Made by a program: the position numbers and the translations under genes
In this document: one piece after another, positions 61,892-64,000 of the stretch
Position numbering within the stretch: the stretch's first letter is position 1
How the letters are laid out: every line of letters starts with the position of its first letter
The notes under the pieces: model-generated
Told to the model about the DNA's origin: nothing
The model's input: the letters and a program-made list of their open reading frames with translations, nothing else
Database searches by the model: none
Assembly (NCBI RefSeq): GCF_005696555.1
Contig: NZ_CP040005.1
Coordinates: forward strand, 2,046,001 to 2,110,000
Direction of reading: 5' to 3'
From: Actinomyces sp. oral taxon 171 str. F0337
Lineage (GTDB): Bacteria > Actinomycetota > Actinomycetes > Actinomycetales > Actinomycetaceae
Length of the DNA: 64,000 nt

Positions 61892-63979
61892 TCAGTTCTC
61901 GGCCTCGAAGTCGCGCAGGAGGGCGAGGACCGGACCGCCGTAGTCCTGGAGCTTGGTGGCACCCACTCCGCGGATGAGGGAGAGCTGGGGCAGGCTGGTG
62001 GGTTTGACGACGGCGATGTCCCGCAGGGTGGCGTCGGCGAAGACCGTGTAGGCGGGCCTGGACCTCTCCTTGGCGATCTCGGAGCGCCAGGCCCGCAGCT
62101 CCTCGAACAGGGCGATGGTGCGGGGGTCGTTGTTGGCCTCGAAGTCGGCGGCGGACTGCCGGGAACGTTCCTTGGCGCTCTGGCGGCCCTGGCGCCGGGA
62201 GGCGTCTTTGGTTCCGTGGCCGGTGGGCCACAGGCCCTCCAGGAAGCGGGAGGGTTTGCGGGCGGCCCGCCCTCCGGCGTTGCGGGCTCGTGCGTAGGAG
62301 ATGATGAGGTGCTCGCGCGCGCGGGTGACGCCCACGTAGAGCAGGCGCCGCTCCTCCTCGATGGCGGCCTGCCCCTCAGCCAGGGAGATCGGCAGCAGCC
62401 CCTCGCAGACACCGGCGAGGATGACGGCGTCCCACTCCAGGCCCTTGGCGGCGTGCAGGGAGGACAGGGTGACGCCCTCGACGGTGGGGGCGTTCTGGGC
62501 GTCGGCGCGCTCACGCAGCTCGGTGTGGAAGGCGTCGAGGTCGGCGCCGCGAGTCTGGGCCATCTCATCGGCCAGAGTCACCAGGGCGTTGAGGGCGTCC
62601 CACCGCTCGCGCACGGCTCCGCGAGGTGCGGGCGGCTCCTCGCTCCAGCCCTCGCGGGACAGGACGGTGCGTGCATCCTGGCTGAGGTCACCGGTCAGGG
62701 AGGCCTTCTCTGTGCGGGCCGCCCCGAGGATGACGGCCATGGCGCGTTTGACCTCCTCGCGCTCGAAGAAGCGCTCGCCGCCGCGCACGAGGTAGCCGAT
62801 CTGGGCGCCGGCCAGGGCCTGCTCGAAGACCTCGGACTGGGAGTTGGTGCGGTACAGGATCGCGATCTCGCTCAGGGGGACCCCGGCGGCCTGCAGGCGG
62901 CGCACCTGGGCGACGGCGCCCTCGGCCTCGGCGATGTCGTCGTCGTAGGTCTCGAAGCGTACGGCGGGGCCACTGGGCCGCTGGGCGACCAGCTCGACGG
63001 CGCCGGCGGGCAGGTGCAGGCCGCCGCCTCCGCGCCGCGAGCGCGAGAGGACCCGGTTGGCCAGGGAGACGACCTGCGGGGTGGAGCGGTAGTCGCGGCT
63101 CAGGCGCACGGTGCGCGCGCCGTCGTAGCGGGTGGTGAAGCCGGTGAGGAACGCAGGCGTGGCCCCAGTGAAGGAGTAAATGGTCTGGGAGACGTCCCCC
63201 ACCACGCACAGCTGGCGGCGTCGCCCCAGCCACAGGTCCAGCAGGCGCTGCTGGAGCGGGGAGACGTCCTGGTACTCGTCGACGACGAAGTGCTTGTACT
63301 GGCCTCGCACCTGGGCGGCGACGTCCTCGCGGTCCAGGAGGATCCCGATGGTCAGCAGGAGCACGTCCTCGAAGTCGATGACGCCGCGCTCGCTCTTGGC
63401 CTCCTCATAGAGGGACAGGACCTGGGCGACCGTGGCCGCCTCCTGCCCGGCCACGCCGGTGCGACCGGCGGCGACGGCGGCCTGGGCGTAGTCCTCGGGC
63501 AGGGTCATGGTGACCTTGGCCCACTCGACCTCGGCGGCCAGGTCCCGCACGGTGGCCCGGTCGGTGGACAGGCCCAGGCGGCGGGCGGCGGCACCGACCA
63601 GGGGCGCCTTGTGGGCCTGGATGTCGGGGCGGCGCCCGCCGATGGCGGTGGGCCAGAAGTAGGTGAGCTGGCGCAGGGCGGCGGCGTGGAAGGTGCGGGC
63701 CTGGACGCCGGGGACGCCGAGGTCGGCCAGGCGCGAACGCATCTCGCCGGCGGCGCGGGCGGTGAAGGTGACGGCCAGGACCTGGGTGGCCTGGTAGGCG
63801 CCGGTGGCCACGCCATGGGCGATGCGGTAGGTGATGGCCCGGGTCTTGCCGGTGCCCGCGCCGGCAAGGACGCACAGGGGTCCTTCGAGGTGCTCGGCGA
63901 CCTCGCGCTGATCGGGGTCGAGGGCCTCCAGGAGCCTGGATGCGTCGAGAGGGGCGGGGTGGAGGGTGGTCGGGCTCAT
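61892..63979 (-). CDS. uvrD2: UvrD2-type superfamily 1 DNA helicase with HRDC domain
   Basis: The 695-residue protein has Walker A GAGTGKT (~40-46), Walker B VVDEYQDVSPLQ, GDVSQTIYSFTGA, and LLYVGVTRAREHL. A C-terminal HRDC domain follows (~600-690, LRAWRSEIAKERSRPAYTVFADATL). This matches actinobacterial UvrD2. Mycobacterial UvrD2 has a tetracysteine zinc module between motor and HRDC; here that linker (GTKDASRRQGRQSAKERS) has no cysteine. The ATG at 63979 gives MSPTTLHPAPLDASRLL. It ends just after the duplication at the E1-like gene end. Confidence 0.93.
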   Translation of the reverse strand: MSPTTLHPAPLDASRLLEALDPDQREVAEHLEGPLCVLAGAGTGKTRAITYRIAHGVATGAYQATQVLAVTFTARAAGEMRSRLADLGVPGVQARTFHAAALRQLTYFWPTAIGGRRPDIQAHKAPLVGAAARRLGLSTDRATVRDLAAEVEWAKVTMTLPEDYAQAAVAAGRTGVAGQEAATVAQVLSLYEEAKSERGVIDFEDVLLLTIGILLDREDVAAQVRGQYKHFVVDEYQDVSPLQQRLLDLWLGRRRQLCVVGDVSQTIYSFTGATPAFLTGFTTRYDGARTVRLSRDYRSTPQVVSLANRVLSRSRRGGGGLHLPAGAVELVAQRPSGPAVRFETYDDDIAEAEGAVAQVRRLQAAGVPLSEIAILYRTNSQSEVFEQALAGAQIGYLVRGGERFFEREEVKRAMAVILGAARTEKASLTGDLSQDARTVLSREGWSEEPPAPRGAVRERWDALNALVTLADEMAQTRGADLDAFHTELRERADAQNAPTVEGVTLSSLHAAKGLEWDAVILAGVCEGLLPISLAEGQAAIEEERRLLYVGVTRAREHLIISYARARNAGGRAARKPSRFLEGLWPTGHGTKDASRRQGRQSAKERSRQSAADFEANNDPRTIALFEELRAWRSEIAKERSRPAYTVFADATLRDIAVVKPTSLPQLSLIRGVGATKLQDYGGPVLALLRDFEAEN

Positions 63980-64000
63980 CGGGACCAGCCTGCCACGGGG

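Overview
This 64 kb window is chromosomal DNA from a high-GC Gram-positive actinobacterium. The most likely host is an Actinomyces-type member of the Actinomycetaceae. That is inferred from three things. It has actinobacteria-specific families (AdnA/AdnB, DUF3107, DUF4244, PPA1309, Zincin_2/DUF2342, UPF0182). It has surface proteins carrying the LAXTG sortase signal. Its gene order around adnAB, UPF0182, PDZ-Lon and uvrD2 resembles the mycobacterial block Rv3193c-Rv3202c. Most genes are ordinary housekeeping or metabolic genes.

Layout. 1-3.4 kb: end of a tRNA-Gly, rpmF, a YigZ-family gene, then cysteine synthesis (cysK, cysE) preceded by a 26-residue leader peptide ending in a cysteine cluster. 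3.4-8.6 kb: rpiB-nei-peptidase operon and an M13 metalloprotease. 8.7-15.8 kb: two related LAXTG surface proteins separated by an LCP ligase gene (the second with 35 EQ-rich pentads), then pepN. 15.8-25.3 kb: a split sugar PTS (IIC, IIB, IIA, a second IIB, enzyme I) with a GntR regulator and two operator-like sites at predicted start points; malQ and tesB share the region. 25.3-32.4 kb: patchy, lower-GC accessory genes (alpha/beta hydrolase, M23 peptidase, CPBP protease) around ettA and a triple-domain Ada-AlkA-Ogt alkylation-repair gene. 32.4-35 kb: prfB and a LysR regulator divergent from a small membrane protein. 35-40 kb: a compact tadA-B-C / DUF4244 / TadE / TadE / TadG-like pilus operon. 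40-49.5 kb: a kinase-fold protein, a membrane protein and adnB/adnA. 49.7-51.7 kb: DUF3107, sirtuin and a frameshifted ppk2. 53.5-64 kb: UPF0182, PPA1309, Zincin_2, PDZ-Lon, an E1-like protein and uvrD2.

The most unusual structure is a ~1.5 kb element lodged at the 3' end of the initiator tRNA gene (51821-53412). It is bounded by 49-bp direct repeats, carries no integrase, and encodes a leaderless XRE repressor whose reading frame runs into the attachment core. Joined the other way, as in an excised circle, the repressor frame stays open for 41 further codons. This suggests an attachment site inside the repressor gene, as in integration-dependent immunity of some mycobacteriophages. Other points of interest are the cysteine leader, the Ada-AlkA-Ogt fusion with a possible internal start, a ppk2 frameshift, a 50-bp tandem duplication at a gene end, and several genes that look leaderless.
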